A stretch of 64,000 nt of DNA from Burkholderia sp. BCC1644 (GCF_902833225.1 NZ_CADFEI010000004.1:421600-485599), one strand, 5' to 3'; positions 44,460 through 54,140 are shown, numbered from the stretch's first letter. Notes: a model not told the origin generated them from the sequence alone. Program-made: numbers and translations.

Positions 44460-45695
44460 TCACGCCTTCTTGCGCCGGCTGCTTTCGAGGTTCGGCAGGA
44501 AGATCGTCAGCACGCCGATCAGCGGCAGGAACGAGCACACCTTGTAGACGAACGTGATGCTCGTCGCATCGGCGAGCTGGCCGAGCACGGCCGCGCCGAC
44601 CCCGCCGAGCCCGAACGCGAAGCCGAAGAACAGGCCCGCGACCATCCCGACCTTGCCGGGCATCAGTTCCGTCGCATAGACGAGGATCGCGGCGAACGCC
44701 GACGCCAGCACGATGCCGATGATCACGGTCAGCACGCTCGTCCAGAACAGGTTCGCGTACGGCAGCAGCAGCGTGAACGGCGCGACGCCGAGGATCGATA
44801 CCCAGATCACGTACTTGCGGCCGATCCGGTCGCCCACCGGCCCGCCGATCAGCGTGCCGGCCGCCACGGCCGCGAGGAACACGAACAGGTGGATCTGCGC
44901 GGCCTGCACCGACAGGTGGAACTTGTCGATCAGGTAGAACGTGAAATAGCTGTTGATGCTCGCGAGGTAGAAGTACTTCGAGAACACGAGCAGCACCAGC
45001 ACGCCGATCGCGCCCATCACGCGGCCGCGCGACAGCGTCGGATGGCCGGCCGGCACCGCCTTCTTCTTCATCGACGGATGCTTCTTGTACCAGTGGCCGA
45101 TCTGCGTGAGCACGATCATCGCGACGAGCGCGGCCGCCGAGAACCACGCGATGCTGTGCTGGCCGTGCGGAATGATCACGAGCGCGGCGAGCAGCGGCCC
45201 GAGCGCGGAGCCCGCGTTGCCGCCGACCTGGAACACCGATTGCGCGAGCCCGTGCTGGCCGCCCGATGCCATCCGCGCGACGCGCGACGACTCCGGATGG
45301 AACACCGACGAGCCGCAGCCGACGAGCGCCGCGGCCCCCAGCAGCATCGGGAAACTCGACGCGACCGACATCAGCAGCAGCCCCGCGAGCGTGAAGCCCA
45401 TGCCGACCGGCAGCGAATACGGCTTCGGACGCTTGTCGGTATAGAGGCCGACGAGCGGCTGCAGCAGCGACGCGGTGATCTGGTACGTGAGCGTGATCAG
45501 GCCGATCTGCGCGAACGACAGCGCGAACTGGCTCTTGAGCATCGGATAGATCGCGAGGATCAACGACTGGATCATGTCGTTGAGCATGTGCGAGAAGCTG
45601 ATTGCGCCGAGCACCGGGTAGACGGTGCGGGGCGCGGGTGGCGCGGACGGCTGGGCGGCGGCTGCGCCGGCTCCGGAGTCGAGGCTGGTTTCCAT
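44460..45695 (-). CDS. fsr: Fosmidomycin-resistance-type MFS transporter (Fsr family)
   Basis: A 411-residue, 12-helix major facilitator. It matches Fsr by ISFSHMLNDMIQSLILAIYPMLKSQF near the N-terminus, LPVGMGFTLAGLLLMSV, the VGCGSSVFHPESSRVARMASGGQHGLAQSVFQVGGNAGSALGPLL stretch and a C-terminal SFLPLIGVLTIFLPNLE. Fsr in enterobacteria exports fosmidomycin; the natural substrate here is unknown. The start ATG at 45695 begins an Ala-rich, Pro-rich leader of 25 residues before the first helix. It is convergent to mtnN and divergent from a chemotaxis receptor. Confidence 0.85.
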   Translation of the reverse strand: METSLDSGAGAAAAQPSAPPAPRTVYPVLGAISFSHMLNDMIQSLILAIYPMLKSQFALSFAQIGLITLTYQITASLLQPLVGLYTDKRPKPYSLPVGMGFTLAGLLLMSVASSFPMLLGAAALVGCGSSVFHPESSRVARMASGGQHGLAQSVFQVGGNAGSALGPLLAALVIIPHGQHSIAWFSAAALVAMIVLTQIGHWYKKHPSMKKKAVPAGHPTLSRGRVMGAIGVLVLLVFSKYFYLASINSYFTFYLIDKFHLSVQAAQIHLFVFLAAVAAGTLIGGPVGDRIGRKYVIWVSILGVAPFTLLLPYANLFWTSVLTVIIGIVLASAFAAILVYATELMPGKVGMVAGLFFGFAFGLGGVGAAVLGQLADATSITFVYKVCSFLPLIGVLTIFLPNLESSRRKKA

Positions 45696-46101
45696 GTGAG
45701 CTGAACGAGTTGAGGTGGCGGGCGCGCTCTGATGGGGATCGGCGCGTTGTTGATTCGTTGATGCGTCAAAGAAGTGTAATGTGGCGTATCGAGAATGTCA
45801 GGCCAAGTTTTATCGCGAATCGGACATTCGTCGGACAGGTCGGACGATGCGTATTTTTTTGGACGGGTATAACGCTGGCGGCGCGTCCGGCCTTCAGCGG
45901 CGGCCGCGCCGGGGCCCGGTGCGTGTTTTACCGGACTCAAGAAACGGCGGTGGCGGCCGTAGAACGACCCAATGACAACAGGCGCGCCGCGCCCGGCACC
46001 GGCTACCCGCCGGGCGGGCGAAGGACGCGCGGCATGGCCAGCCATCGCGGGAATGCCGGGACCCACCTTTCCGGCAGCGTGATCCATACGGGGATAGTTC
46101 G
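45696..46101. other. Intergenic gap between divergent MFS and chemotaxis genes
   Basis: These 406 bases hold no gene I can support. The part near 45780-45870 is AT-richer than the surroundings and probably contains the promoters for both sides. TCGGAC occurs three times at 45820, 45831 and 45840 (spacings 11 and 9). GTATAAC lies near 45868. The right part (45900-46060) is GC-rich with several short inverted segments. Confidence 0.5.
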
Positions 46102-47775
46102 ATGAAAGCAGCATCTTTGCATCCACAGCCCGGTGCGGCGGCCGCCGCACCCGACGTTGCCGGCGGTCGCGCCGCACGGCGCACGCGCGCGGCGCGCCGA
46201 GCGCGCCGGCCGTGGACCGTCAAGGCGACGTTGCGCGCCGCATTCGCGATCCTGCTGGCCGGCACACTCGCGATCGGCGTGTTTTCGCTGTGGCAGATCA
46301 GCCGGCTGAACGCGTCGATCGCGTCGGTCTACGAGCAGGGCCACGTCGCGAGCCGTGCGGCGCAGGAGGTCCGGGCCGAGGTCCTGCGCGCGAGCCGCGC
46401 GCAGAAGATGCTGCTGACCGCGACCACCGCCAAGGAGCGCGACGAGCTCGGCGCCGAGGTCGGCGCGGGGCTCGCGTCGATCGGCCAGGCGCTCGGCACG
46501 CTGCAGCGTTACGCGGATCCGGCCGATGCCGACGATTCGGCGCGGCTGCGCGCATTCTCGACGGCCGTCGGCACGTGGAGCGCGCATCTGCGCGATTTCG
46601 TCACGCTCGTGCGCGCGCAGCCCCTCGACCTGTCGCAGATGAACTGGCAGGTCGGCACGCAGGACGTGTCGCTGCTGGTCGAGACCGGCAAGCTCGAGAA
46701 ACTCGTCGCCGAACTCGTGAAGACGCGCGGCGAAAAGTCGAAGGCGACGCTCGATGCGTCGGCCACCATCTTCTCGTCCTCGTTCGCGATGATCGCGGCG
46801 ATGACGGCCGCGCTGATCGTGCTCGCAATCGTGATCGCCGAGCGGGTCGTGCGGCGTCTCGCGTCGCAACTCGGCGGCGAGCCTGCCCATGCGAAGGCGA
46901 TCGCCGCGGACATCGCGCGCGGCGACCTGACGCGGCCGATCACGCTCGGCCGGCACGATCGCGACAGCATGGTGCGCGCGCTGGCCGAGATGCAGACGGG
47001 GCTGGCGGCGACCGTCGGCGAGATCGCCGTCAGCGCCGAGGCCATCGCGGCCGCGTCCGGCGAGATTTCGACCGGCAACCTCGACCTGTCGCGGCGCACC
47101 GAGCAGCAGGCCGTCGCGCTCGAGCGCACCGCGGCCAGCATGGAGCAGCTCACGTCGACCGTGCGGCAAAACGCCGAGAATGCGCGGCAGGCGAGCGCGC
47201 TCGCGGCCAATGCGTCGGTGGTGGCGGAGACGGGCGGTGAAGTCGTCGGGCGTGTGGTCGCGACGATGAGCGAGATCGACGACAGCGCGAAGAACATTCG
47301 CGACATCATCGGCACGATCGAGGGTATCGCGTTCCAGACCAACATCCTGGCGTTGAACGCGGCGGTCGAGGCTGCACGCGCCGGCGAACAGGGGCGCGGC
47401 TTCTCGGTGGTCGCGGGCGAGGTGCGCCTGCTTGCGCAGCGTGCGGCAACGGCTGCGAAGGAGATCCGCGCGCTGATCGGCGCGTCGGTCGAGCGCGTCG
47501 CGAACGGCGCGGCGCTCGCGCACGATGCCGGCCGCACGATGGGCGACGTCGTGCGCGCCGTCAAGCGCGTGACCGATATCATCGGCGAGATTTCGGCGGC
47601 GTCGGACGAGCAGAGCGCCGGGATCGACGAGATCGGCCGCGCGGTCACGCAGATGGACGCCGGCACGCAGCAGAACGCGGCGCTCGTCGAGCAGGCGGCC
47701 GCGGCCGCCAACGCGCTCGACGAGCAGGCTCAGGCGCTGAAGTCGCTGGTCGGGCGTTTCCGCATCGCGGCCTGA
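46102..47775 (+). CDS. Methyl-accepting chemotaxis protein
   Basis: A 557-residue transmembrane chemoreceptor. A basic, Ala-rich leader of 40 residues precedes TM1 (about 44-66); the ligand domain (about 67-224) looks like a four-helix bundle; TM2 is about 225-247; HAMP about 248-300 ([29 protein letters not shown]); the signalling domain contains the invariant hairpin tip [37 protein letters not shown]. It reports ligand binding to CheA through CheW. The ligand is unknown. No che genes are nearby. It is convergent to the efflux operon with 21 bases between stops. Confidence 0.92.
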   Translation: MKAASLHPQPGAAAAAPDVAGGRAARRTRAARRARRPWTVKATLRAAFAILLAGTLAIGVFSLWQISRLNASIASVYEQGHVASRAAQEVRAEVLRASRAQKMLLTATTAKERDELGAEVGAGLASIGQALGTLQRYADPADADDSARLRAFSTAVGTWSAHLRDFVTLVRAQPLDLSQMNWQVGTQDVSLLVETGKLEKLVAELVKTRGEKSKATLDASATIFSSSFAMIAAMTAALIVLAIVIAERVVRRLASQLGGEPAHAKAIAADIARGDLTRPITLGRHDRDSMVRALAEMQTGLAATVGEIAVSAEAIAAASGEISTGNLDLSRRTEQQAVALERTAASMEQLTSTVRQNAENARQASALAANASVVAETGGEVVGRVVATMSEIDDSAKNIRDIIGTIEGIAFQTNILALNAAVEAARAGEQGRGFSVVAGEVRLLAQRAATAAKEIRALIGASVERVANGAALAHDAGRTMGDVVRAVKRVTDIIGEISAASDEQSAGIDEIGRAVTQMDAGTQQNAALVEQAAAAANALDEQAQALKSLVGRFRIAA

Positions 47776-47796
47776 GCGTGCCGGGCCGTCCGGCCG

Positions 47797-48672
47797 TTAC
47801 GACTTCTTCTGCTTGTCCGGATCGATGATGACCGTGCAGGTCGTGCCCGCCGACAGCACCACGTCGGCCGGCACTTCGTCGATCTTGATGCGCACCGGCA
47901 CGCGCTGCGCGAGGCGTACCCAGTTGAACGTCGGGTTCACGTCGGCGACGAGGTCGCGGCTTTGCGGGTTGTCGCGATCGTAGATGCCGCGCGAGATGCT
48001 CTCGACGTGGCCCTTCATCACGCCGCCGCTCATCAGCCGCATCTCGGCCGGCGCGCCGATCTTCACGCGCGGCAGCTTGGTTTCCTCGAAGTAGCCGTAC
48101 ACCCAGAACGAGTGGCTGTCGACGATCGCGAGCTTCGCCTGGCCGGCCACCGCGTAGTTGCCCTTGAACGTCTGCAGGTTCGTGACGTAGCCGTCGACCG
48201 GCGCGACGACGCGCGTGCGCTCGAGGTTGAGCTTCGCGGCGTCCAGCGCAGCGATGGCCTGCTGGTACTGCGCGTCGGCGCTCGACGCGCTGTGCGCGGC
48301 GTTCTCGCGGTTTTCCTTCGACACGACGAGCGCATCGAGATCCGCGCGGCGGGCCGCGTCGTCGCGGCGCATCTGCAGTTCCGCGCGGCGGGCGGCGACG
48401 GCCGCCTGAGCCTGCTCGACCGCGATCTGGTAGTGCGACGGATCGATCTGCATGATCAGGTCGCCTTTCTTCACGAGCTGGTTGTCATGCACGGGCAGCT
48501 CGACGATCGCGCCCGACACGTCCGGCGCGACGTTGACGATCTCGGCGCGCACGCGCCCGTCGCGCGTCCATGGATCGTCCATGTAGTGCACCCACAGCGA
48601 GCGCCCGATCAGGATCGCGACGAGAAGGATGACGGCGGTCGCGACGAAGCCGAAGAGTTTTCTGAGAATCAT
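47797..48672 (-). CDS. HlyD-family membrane fusion protein of FUSC-type efflux system
   Basis: A 291-residue periplasmic adaptor. A single N-terminal anchor (about 5-27; LFGFVATAVILLVAILIGRSLWVHY) is followed by a biotinyl-lipoyl-like strand pair (APDVSGAIVELPVHDNQLVKKGDLIMQID), a helical hairpin (AQAAVAARRAELQMRRDDAARRADL) and the second lipoyl half (RTRVVAPVDGYVTNLQTFKGNYAV). It resembles AaeA/EmrA-type adaptors. It is the last of four genes read leftward and would link the FUSC inner-membrane protein to the outer-membrane channel. Confidence 0.9.
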   Translation of the reverse strand: MILRKLFGFVATAVILLVAILIGRSLWVHYMDDPWTRDGRVRAEIVNVAPDVSGAIVELPVHDNQLVKKGDLIMQIDPSHYQIAVEQAQAAVAARRAELQMRRDDAARRADLDALVVSKENRENAAHSASSADAQYQQAIAALDAAKLNLERTRVVAPVDGYVTNLQTFKGNYAVAGQAKLAIVDSHSFWVYGYFEETKLPRVKIGAPAEMRLMSGGVMKGHVESISRGIYDRDNPQSRDLVADVNPTFNWVRLAQRVPVRIKIDEVPADVVLSAGTTCTVIIDPDKQKKS

Positions 48673-48684
48673 GATGGTTCGGAA

Positions 48685-48888
48685 TCAACGGTAAACGGCG
48701 AGACTCAGTCCGCCGCAAATGCAGACGAGAAGGCAGGCCCGGAACAGCGACGGGTGCCAGACGAGACGGTAGAGGCCCGTATAGGCGAGCAGGCGGTCGA
48801 CGGCCCAGGTCGCGAGCGCGCCCAGGACGAACATCAGCACCACCGTCGGCATGTAGGCATCGAGAATGGCGATTTCACGCGGCATCAT
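48685..48888 (-). CDS. DUF1656 small membrane protein (AaeX-like)
   Basis: A 67-residue protein with two hydrophobic segments (TVVLMFVLGALATWAVDRLLAY and LFRACLLVCICGGLSLAVY). Such DUF1656 proteins accompany FUSC-HlyD efflux pairs, as AaeX accompanies AaeA and AaeB. The start ATG at 48888 overlaps the FUSC stop by four bases, giving tight coupling; a second ATG follows directly. Function unknown beyond the association. Confidence 0.85.
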   Translation of the reverse strand: MMPREIAILDAYMPTVVLMFVLGALATWAVDRLLAYTGLYRLVWHPSLFRACLLVCICGGLSLAVYR

Positions 48889-51089
48889 GACGAGGCTCCT
48901 GGTTGGGGACGCACGGGGCGGTTGCGGTTGAGCGGCTCGAGCGGCGATTCCGGATCGAGCAGCGCGGTACGCACGAAATGCAGGTGGCTGAGGATGCGCT
49001 GCAGCCGGTGGCGCTCCTCGCGCGACGGCTCGAACGCGTCGAGCGTCTGCCGCGTCGCGTCGATCGCCGCATTGGTCGCGGCGAGCGTCGCGTCGAAACG
49101 CGCGGCGTTCGGTTTCGTGAACAGCGCGGCCAGCGCGGCGCGCATCGTCTCGATCGCGCGACGCCACGGCATCGCCGGCGCATAGCGCGGGTCGAGCGGC
49201 AGCGTCGCCAGTTCGTGGCGCAGGTCGATCGTCGCGTTGCCGGCTTCGAGCACCGCGAACATCCAGCGCAATGCGTCGCGCTGCACGTCGGGCTGGTCGG
49301 CCGACAGCGTGTGCGCCTGGTACATCAGGTCGCGCGCGCCGCTCTCGAAGCGCGTGCGCAAGCCGGCGAGCCGTGCATGGCCGGCCGCGACGGCCTGGTG
49401 GCGGAGGTCGGCGAACAGCCGCTTCTTGAGCCATGGCGCGGTCGGCGGGAACAGCACCGCGAACGCGATCGCCGACACCAGCATCGACAGCACGAGTGCG
49501 AGCGCATCGTTCATGAAGCTGGTCGGGTCGTAGTGCGTGATGCTGTCCGGGCCCGCGAGGAAGCAGAAGAAGATCAGGTAGCCCATCCCGTAGCCGGCGA
49601 GCTTCGGTTTCAGCGTCATGTAGATGCCGATCGCGAGCAGCGGCGCGAGTGCCACGCACAGCAGCGGGAAGCCGTCGATGTGCGGATAGATGCCGAACGT
49701 CAGCAGGAAGCCCGTGCAGACGGCGAGCGCCGTGCCCATGCCCATCTGCGCGGACATCGCGGTCGGACGCGGCGTCGACGACGCGAGCGCGCAGGTGGCC
49801 GCGGCCGTCAGCGTGAGCGTCACGCCGCTCGGCCACGCGGTCTCGATCCAGAACCAGCCGAGCACGAGGATCACGGTCGCGGTGCGGATCGCCGCGATCA
49901 CCATCGCGGTCACGTTGGTGCGCGGCTCGTAGCGTTCGATCCAGCGTTCGCGCTCGTGCGTCGCGGTTGACAGCGACGCATAGGTCGCCGCGTACTCGTG
50001 CAGGTCGGTGATGAAGCGGTACAGCAGCTCGGCGGCCGTATCGAAGTCGAGCAGCGGAAAGTCCGGCTGCGTTTCGAGCGCCGCGCGCGTCGCACGGATG
50101 CGGCGCGGCAGCGCGTCGCGCCACGCGAGCAGTTGCTCGGCCGCGTGGCCCGCGTCGGCCGACGTGCGCACGGGTTCGCCGGCGTGCGTCAGCAGCAGCG
50201 GCGCGATTTCGCGGAAGTACGGCTCGATCGCGTCGATCGCGGCCTGCGCGCCGGCCGCATGCAGCCGGTTCATCAACTGGTGCAGCGCGTGGAAGCGGCT
50301 CGATGCGCTCATGAACTCGCTGTTCAGCCGCGCGAGGCGGCCGCTGCGCATCCGCGTGTCGGGATCCTCGAACACGGCCATGCTGCGCGCGGCTTCGAAC
50401 CCGACCACATCGGCGACGAAGCGCGTATGGATGGTTTCGATATGCGCGCGGTCGAGCGTGCCCGACAGCGCCGATGCGACGTAGTCGACGAAGCTGCCGA
50501 AGCGCTTGCGCACCGTCGTGCGCATCTGCTCGCCGGTGGTCTGCGGAAACACGAGCGCGCTGACCACGCCGGCCGACACGATCCCGACCATGATTTCGGC
50601 CACGCGCGTCATCGCGCTCATGAACGCGCCGTCCGGGTGCTGCGAAGCGGGCAGCCCGATCAGCGCGGTCGTGTAGCCGGCCAGCAGGAACCCGTAGCTG
50701 CGGAAGTTGCGGTTGCGCGCGGCGCCGGCCGTGCACAGCGCGACCCACAGCGCGACGGCCAGCAGGAAAAGCTGCGGCTGCTGCGGGAACAGCCCGACGA
50801 ACGTGAGCGTCGCGATGAGCCCGAAGATCGTGCCGGCGACGCGGTAGAAGCTCTTCGCGAGCACCGCGCCGCTTTGCGGCTGCATCACGATGAACACCGT
50901 CGTCATCGCCGTTTTCGGCGCGGGCAGGTCGAGCCGCATCGACACGCCGGTCGCGATGAACGCGGCGAGCAGCGCCTTGAACAGGTAGAGCCACGCGGCG
51001 CCGTCGGTGCGGGCCCAGTCGCCGAACGCGGCGGTCCAGGCCGCGAACGGGCCGCCGGCGGGTGTGGAAGCGGGGGAAGAGGCGGACAT
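48885..51089 (-). CDS. FUSC-family inner-membrane efflux protein
   Basis: A 734-residue inner-membrane protein of the fusaric-acid-resistance family. Two bundles of hydrophobic helices are seen: one near residues 30-180 (AWLYLFKALLAAFIATGVSMRLDLPAPKTAMTTVFIVMQPQSGAVLAKSFYRVAGTIFG) and one near 395-550. Cytoplasmic helical regions follow each bundle. The first half carries the family segment TAMTTVFIVMQPQSG. It exports aromatic carboxylic acids in relatives (AaeB, Fus proteins); the substrate here is inference. It starts 15 bases after the outer-membrane lipoprotein gene. Confidence 0.9.
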   Translation of the reverse strand: MSASSPASTPAGGPFAAWTAAFGDWARTDGAAWLYLFKALLAAFIATGVSMRLDLPAPKTAMTTVFIVMQPQSGAVLAKSFYRVAGTIFGLIATLTFVGLFPQQPQLFLLAVALWVALCTAGAARNRNFRSYGFLLAGYTTALIGLPASQHPDGAFMSAMTRVAEIMVGIVSAGVVSALVFPQTTGEQMRTTVRKRFGSFVDYVASALSGTLDRAHIETIHTRFVADVVGFEAARSMAVFEDPDTRMRSGRLARLNSEFMSASSRFHALHQLMNRLHAAGAQAAIDAIEPYFREIAPLLLTHAGEPVRTSADAGHAAEQLLAWRDALPRRIRATRAALETQPDFPLLDFDTAAELLYRFITDLHEYAATYASLSTATHERERWIERYEPRTNVTAMVIAAIRTATVILVLGWFWIETAWPSGVTLTLTAAATCALASSTPRPTAMSAQMGMGTALAVCTGFLLTFGIYPHIDGFPLLCVALAPLLAIGIYMTLKPKLAGYGMGYLIFFCFLAGPDSITHYDPTSFMNDALALVLSMLVSAIAFAVLFPPTAPWLKKRLFADLRHQAVAAGHARLAGLRTRFESGARDLMYQAHTLSADQPDVQRDALRWMFAVLEAGNATIDLRHELATLPLDPRYAPAMPWRRAIETMRAALAALFTKPNAARFDATLAATNAAIDATRQTLDAFEPSREERHRLQRILSHLHFVRTALLDPESPLEPLNRNRPVRPQPGASS

Positions 51090-51104
51090 GGCAGGCGCTC
51101 CGCG

Positions 51105-52712
51105 TTACCGTGCGGCCGTCACGCCGGACGAGCCGGTGCTCGCGACCCGCGCGGGCCGATTGGCTGCCGCCACGGGCTTGGTGCCCGACGCGGCGGCCGG
51201 CGCGGCGGCGCCGATCGCCGTCTCGTTCTTTGACGGATGGCCGCCCCGCACGTCCGTGCCCGTCTCGACACCGCCGCCGAGCGCGGCCATCAGCTGCGCA
51301 TGCACGGCGAGGCGTTCCGCATCGATGCGGGCGGCCGTCTCCTGCGCGCGCAGCAGCTGCTGTTGCGCGATCAGCACGTTCACGTAATCGGTCAGCCCGC
51401 GACGGAAGCCTTCGCGCGACAGCTGGTAGCTGCGGTCGTTGGCGGCCACCGAGCGCGCGGCGTCCTTCTTCTGCGTATCGAGCGAGCGGATCCGCACGAC
51501 CTGGTCGGCGATGTCCTTGAGCGCGCCGACGATCGTCTGGTTGTAGCGCTCGACCGCCTGGTCGTAGCCGGCGTTCGCCGCGCCAAGCTGCGCACGCAGC
51601 CGGCCGCCTTCGAAGATCGGCAGCGACAGCGCGGGGCCGGCCGTCCAGCCGCCGTTCATCGCGCGCAGGAAGTCGGTGAACGGCGCGGTCACGCCGAAGC
51701 CGCCGACCGTCGCGAGCAGGTCGATGTTCGGGTAGAACGACGCCTTCGCGACGTCGATGCCGCGCGCCTGCGCGTCGACCGTCCAGCGCGCCGCGACGAC
51801 GTCGGGGCGGCGGCCGAGCAGGTCGGCCGGCAGCGCCGACGGCAACCCGGCCGGCGCGTCGAGCGACAGCTGCGGCCGCTTGATCGCGTCGCCGGCGCCC
51901 GGGCCCTTGCCGGCCAGTGCGGCGAGCTGGTGGCGCGCGAGCTGGATCGCTTCTTCGTAGCTGTCGATCTGGCGTTCGTAGTCGGGCAGCGTCGATTCCG
52001 CCTGGCTCACTTCGAGCTGCGTGCCGAGGCCGGCCTGCAGCCGCTTGCGCGCGAGATCGGCGAGCGAACGCTGGCGTTCGAACGTTTCGTGCGCGAGGTC
52101 GAGCAGCGCGTAGTTCATCGACATGCCGATATAGGCGCGCACGACGTTGACTTCGAGTTCGAGCTTCGCTGCACGCGCGTCGGCGGCGGTCGCATGCGCG
52201 GTGTCGAGCGCGCGTTCGGTCGCGTTCTTGTCCTTGCCCCACAGGTCGAGGTGGTACGACAGCCCGAGCGTGCCGGTGTTGTTCCAGGTGTCGGTGTTCG
52301 CGAGCGGGCCGGGGCCGTAGTACACGTTGTCCGGCCAGTGCTGGCGCATCAGCGAGAGGTTGCCGTTGATCTGCGGCAATTCGGCCGAACGGGCCACGCG
52401 CGCCATCGCCTGCGCTTCGCGCACGCGGGCCTCGGCCGCCGCGAGGGTCGGGTTGCCGGCCTGGGCGGCGGCGATCCACGTGTCGAGCTGAGGATCGCGA
52501 TAGGCACGCCACCAGTCGGCCGCGGGCCAGCCCGCGTCACGGTCGGCCGCGCGGATGGCCGCCCCGCGGATCGCGGCGCCGGCGTCGAGCGCGTTCGCCT
52601 CGGTGCGGGCCGATTGGGGCTTGTTGTCGCCCATGCTCGCGCATCCGGCCATTATTAATGAGACTGCAAGAACCGCCAGTGCGAGCGTCCCTTTTGTCGC
52701 CGGAGACTGCAC
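51105..52712 (-). CDS. Outer-membrane efflux lipoprotein (NodT/OprM family)
   Basis: A 535-residue TolC-like channel. A GTG at 52712 is the best start: GGGAGA lies five to six bases before it and a lipoprotein signal (LALAVLAVSLIMAGC) follows at once. The longer ATG frame at 52793 would put 27 charged residues ahead of the signal peptide. Two efflux-protein repeats cover about 60-270 and 275-475 (PAADWWRAYRDPQLDTWIAAAQAGNPTLAAAEARV; LLGRRPDVVAARWTVDAQARGIDVAKASFYPNI). A 45-residue Ala/Gly-rich tail extends past the usual end. It is the first gene of the efflux operon, divergent from a LysR gene. Confidence 0.9.
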   Translation of the reverse strand: MQSPATKGTLALAVLAVSLIMAGCASMGDNKPQSARTEANALDAGAAIRGAAIRAADRDAGWPAADWWRAYRDPQLDTWIAAAQAGNPTLAAAEARVREAQAMARVARSAELPQINGNLSLMRQHWPDNVYYGPGPLANTDTWNNTGTLGLSYHLDLWGKDKNATERALDTAHATAADARAAKLELEVNVVRAYIGMSMNYALLDLAHETFERQRSLADLARKRLQAGLGTQLEVSQAESTLPDYERQIDSYEEAIQLARHQLAALAGKGPGAGDAIKRPQLSLDAPAGLPSALPADLLGRRPDVVAARWTVDAQARGIDVAKASFYPNIDLLATVGGFGVTAPFTDFLRAMNGGWTAGPALSLPIFEGGRLRAQLGAANAGYDQAVERYNQTIVGALKDIADQVVRIRSLDTQKKDAARSVAANDRSYQLSREGFRRGLTDYVNVLIAQQQLLRAQETAARIDAERLAVHAQLMAALGGGVETGTDVRGGHPSKNETAIGAAAPAAASGTKPVAAANRPARVASTGSSGVTAAR

Positions 52713-52764
52713 GATTTTCTCCCTTTCGGATATAGATGAGTCGGATGCGATTATATTTTTCAGT

Positions 52765-52818
52765 GATTCCTGAATAAATGGACAACGGTGCAAGTCATTT
52801 TTACGAATCCTGAGATAA
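52765..52818. promoter_or_regulatory. Direct repeats in the efflux/LysR divergent region
   Basis: GATTCCTGAATAA (52765-52777) and GAATCCTGAGATAA (52805-52818) repeat at a 40-base interval in an AT-rich stretch between the divergent start codons at 52712 and 52870. They are candidate binding sites of the LysR regulator. Confidence 0.4.
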
Positions 52819-52869
52819 TATTTGTTGGCGCCTGTGCAACAATCCCTCCGGATTCACACGGGTAATGGG

Positions 52870-53811
52870 ATGGATACGTTACAAAACATGCGGGTATTCG
52901 TCCGCGTGGTCGACGCGGGAAGCTTTACCGCGGCCGCCCAGCAGATGAATTCGACCACCGCCTATGCGTCGCGCGCGGTCTCGGATCTCGAGGCGCACCT
53001 GCGCACGCGTCTCCTGAACCGCACGACGCGCCGGATCGCGCTGACCGAAGCCGGCGAGCGCTACCTGCAGCGCTGCGAGCAGATCCTGGCGTATGTCGAC
53101 CAGGCCGAAGCCGAGGCCGGCGACGCGCATGCGCGCCCGTCGGGCAAGCTGAAGGTCCATTGCTTCACGAGCCTCGGCCAGCACTACCTGGTGCCGGCGA
53201 TCGCGCGCTACCGCGAGCGCTATCCGGACGTGCACGTCGAGCTGACGCTCGCGCAGCGGATGCCCGACCTGCTCGACGAGGGGTACGACGTCGCGATCGT
53301 CGTCGGCCGCGACCTGCCCGATTCGGGGCTCGTGTCGCAGCGGCTCGGCGAGAGCTACAGCGTCGTCTGTGCATCGCCCGGCTACGTCGAGGCGCATGGC
53401 GTGCCGCAGCGGCCGGCCGATCTCGCCCAGCACGTGTGCCTCGGGATGGTCGCGCCGGGTTTTCACTTCGACGAATGGGCGCTGGCAGGGCCAAACGGCG
53501 ACGAGGTCGTCCCGATCACGGCGCCGCCGTTCCGCGTGAACGTCGCCGAGGCGCTCGCGGTGGCCGTGCGGGAAGGGATGGGGGTCGGCGGGTTGCCGCT
53601 CTATTCGGCGATCGGCTGGTTGCGCAGCGGACACATCGTGCGCGTGATGCCGGAGTACCGGTCGCACGTGATGAACATCTACGCGCTGTATCCGTCGCGC
53701 CAGTACCTCGATGCGAAAATTCGCACCTGGGTCGATTTCCTGCGCGACGAGCTGCCGGTCACGCTCCAGGCCGACGAGGCCGCGCTCGAGCAGTACACGC
53801 GTGCGACATGA
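52870..53811 (+). CDS. LysR-family regulator of the efflux operon
   Basis: A 313-residue LysR-type regulator. The DNA-binding domain starts MDTLQNMRVFVRVVDAGSFTAAAQQMNSTTAYASRAVSDLEAHL and includes LLNRTTRRIALTEAGERYL; the effector domain follows (GKLKVHCFTSLGQHYLVPAIARYRERYPDV). The ATG at 52870 was preferred over 52822 because the first 16 extra codons precede the family start. By position it controls the divergent four-gene efflux operon, as LysR proteins do for related FUSC systems. Confidence 0.88.
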   Translation: MDTLQNMRVFVRVVDAGSFTAAAQQMNSTTAYASRAVSDLEAHLRTRLLNRTTRRIALTEAGERYLQRCEQILAYVDQAEAEAGDAHARPSGKLKVHCFTSLGQHYLVPAIARYRERYPDVHVELTLAQRMPDLLDEGYDVAIVVGRDLPDSGLVSQRLGESYSVVCASPGYVEAHGVPQRPADLAQHVCLGMVAPGFHFDEWALAGPNGDEVVPITAPPFRVNVAEALAVAVREGMGVGGLPLYSAIGWLRSGHIVRVMPEYRSHVMNIYALYPSRQYLDAKIRTWVDFLRDELPVTLQADEAALEQYTRAT

Positions 53812-53928
53812 GAGCGCGGTTGATCGCAATCTGACGAGATTTGTCCTTCACGCAACATTTTTTTACGAACGCGTGTCAGACAGTTTGATACTGTGGGAAT
53901 TAACGAGATAAGCAACCCCGGAGTAGCA

Positions 53929-54081
53929 ATGGATACGCACCTGATGATCGGCCTTGGCGTCCTGCTGGGCGCGGCCGCTGCCGCCGCGGCGACGCGCGAC
54001 CTGCTGCGCGCGATGAAGGCGAAGGCGCAGATGAAGCCGGTTCCGGTTCGCGTGCGCGAGCCGCGTCGCCCCGGCCGCTGA
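53929..54081 (+). CDS. Small hypothetical membrane protein, 50 residues
   Basis: MDTHLMIGLGVLLGAAAAAAATRDLLRAMKAKAQM begins a peptide with one hydrophobic helix (about residues 5-23) and a basic tail ending RRPGR. The ATG at 53929 has GGAG seven bases upstream; a GTG at 53893 is in frame but lacks a ribosome site. No family is recognised. Coding is supported by a clear start signal and by an AT-rich promoter-like stretch at 53850-53900 just upstream, though the short length keeps confidence moderate. Confidence 0.55.
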   Translation: MDTHLMIGLGVLLGAAAAAAATRDLLRAMKAKAQMKPVPVRVREPRRPGR

Positions 54082-54109
54082 TCCTGCCGTCACGCGAGGA
54101 GGCGGGCAG

Positions 54110-54126
54110 GGCCGCGCAATGCGGCC
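54110..54126. terminator. Hairpin between the 50-residue gene and the metallophosphoesterase gene
   Basis: GGCCGC / GCGGCC with loop GCAAT lies between convergent genes. It is short and has no T-tract. Confidence 0.4.
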
Positions 54127-54140
54127 TGGCGGGCCGGTGT

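Noticed and set aside
48685..52512. Minus-strand open frame of about 1275 codons across the efflux operon
   Set aside because: Only its last 67 codons are a real gene (DUF1656). The rest is an out-of-frame reading of the FUSC and lipoprotein genes.
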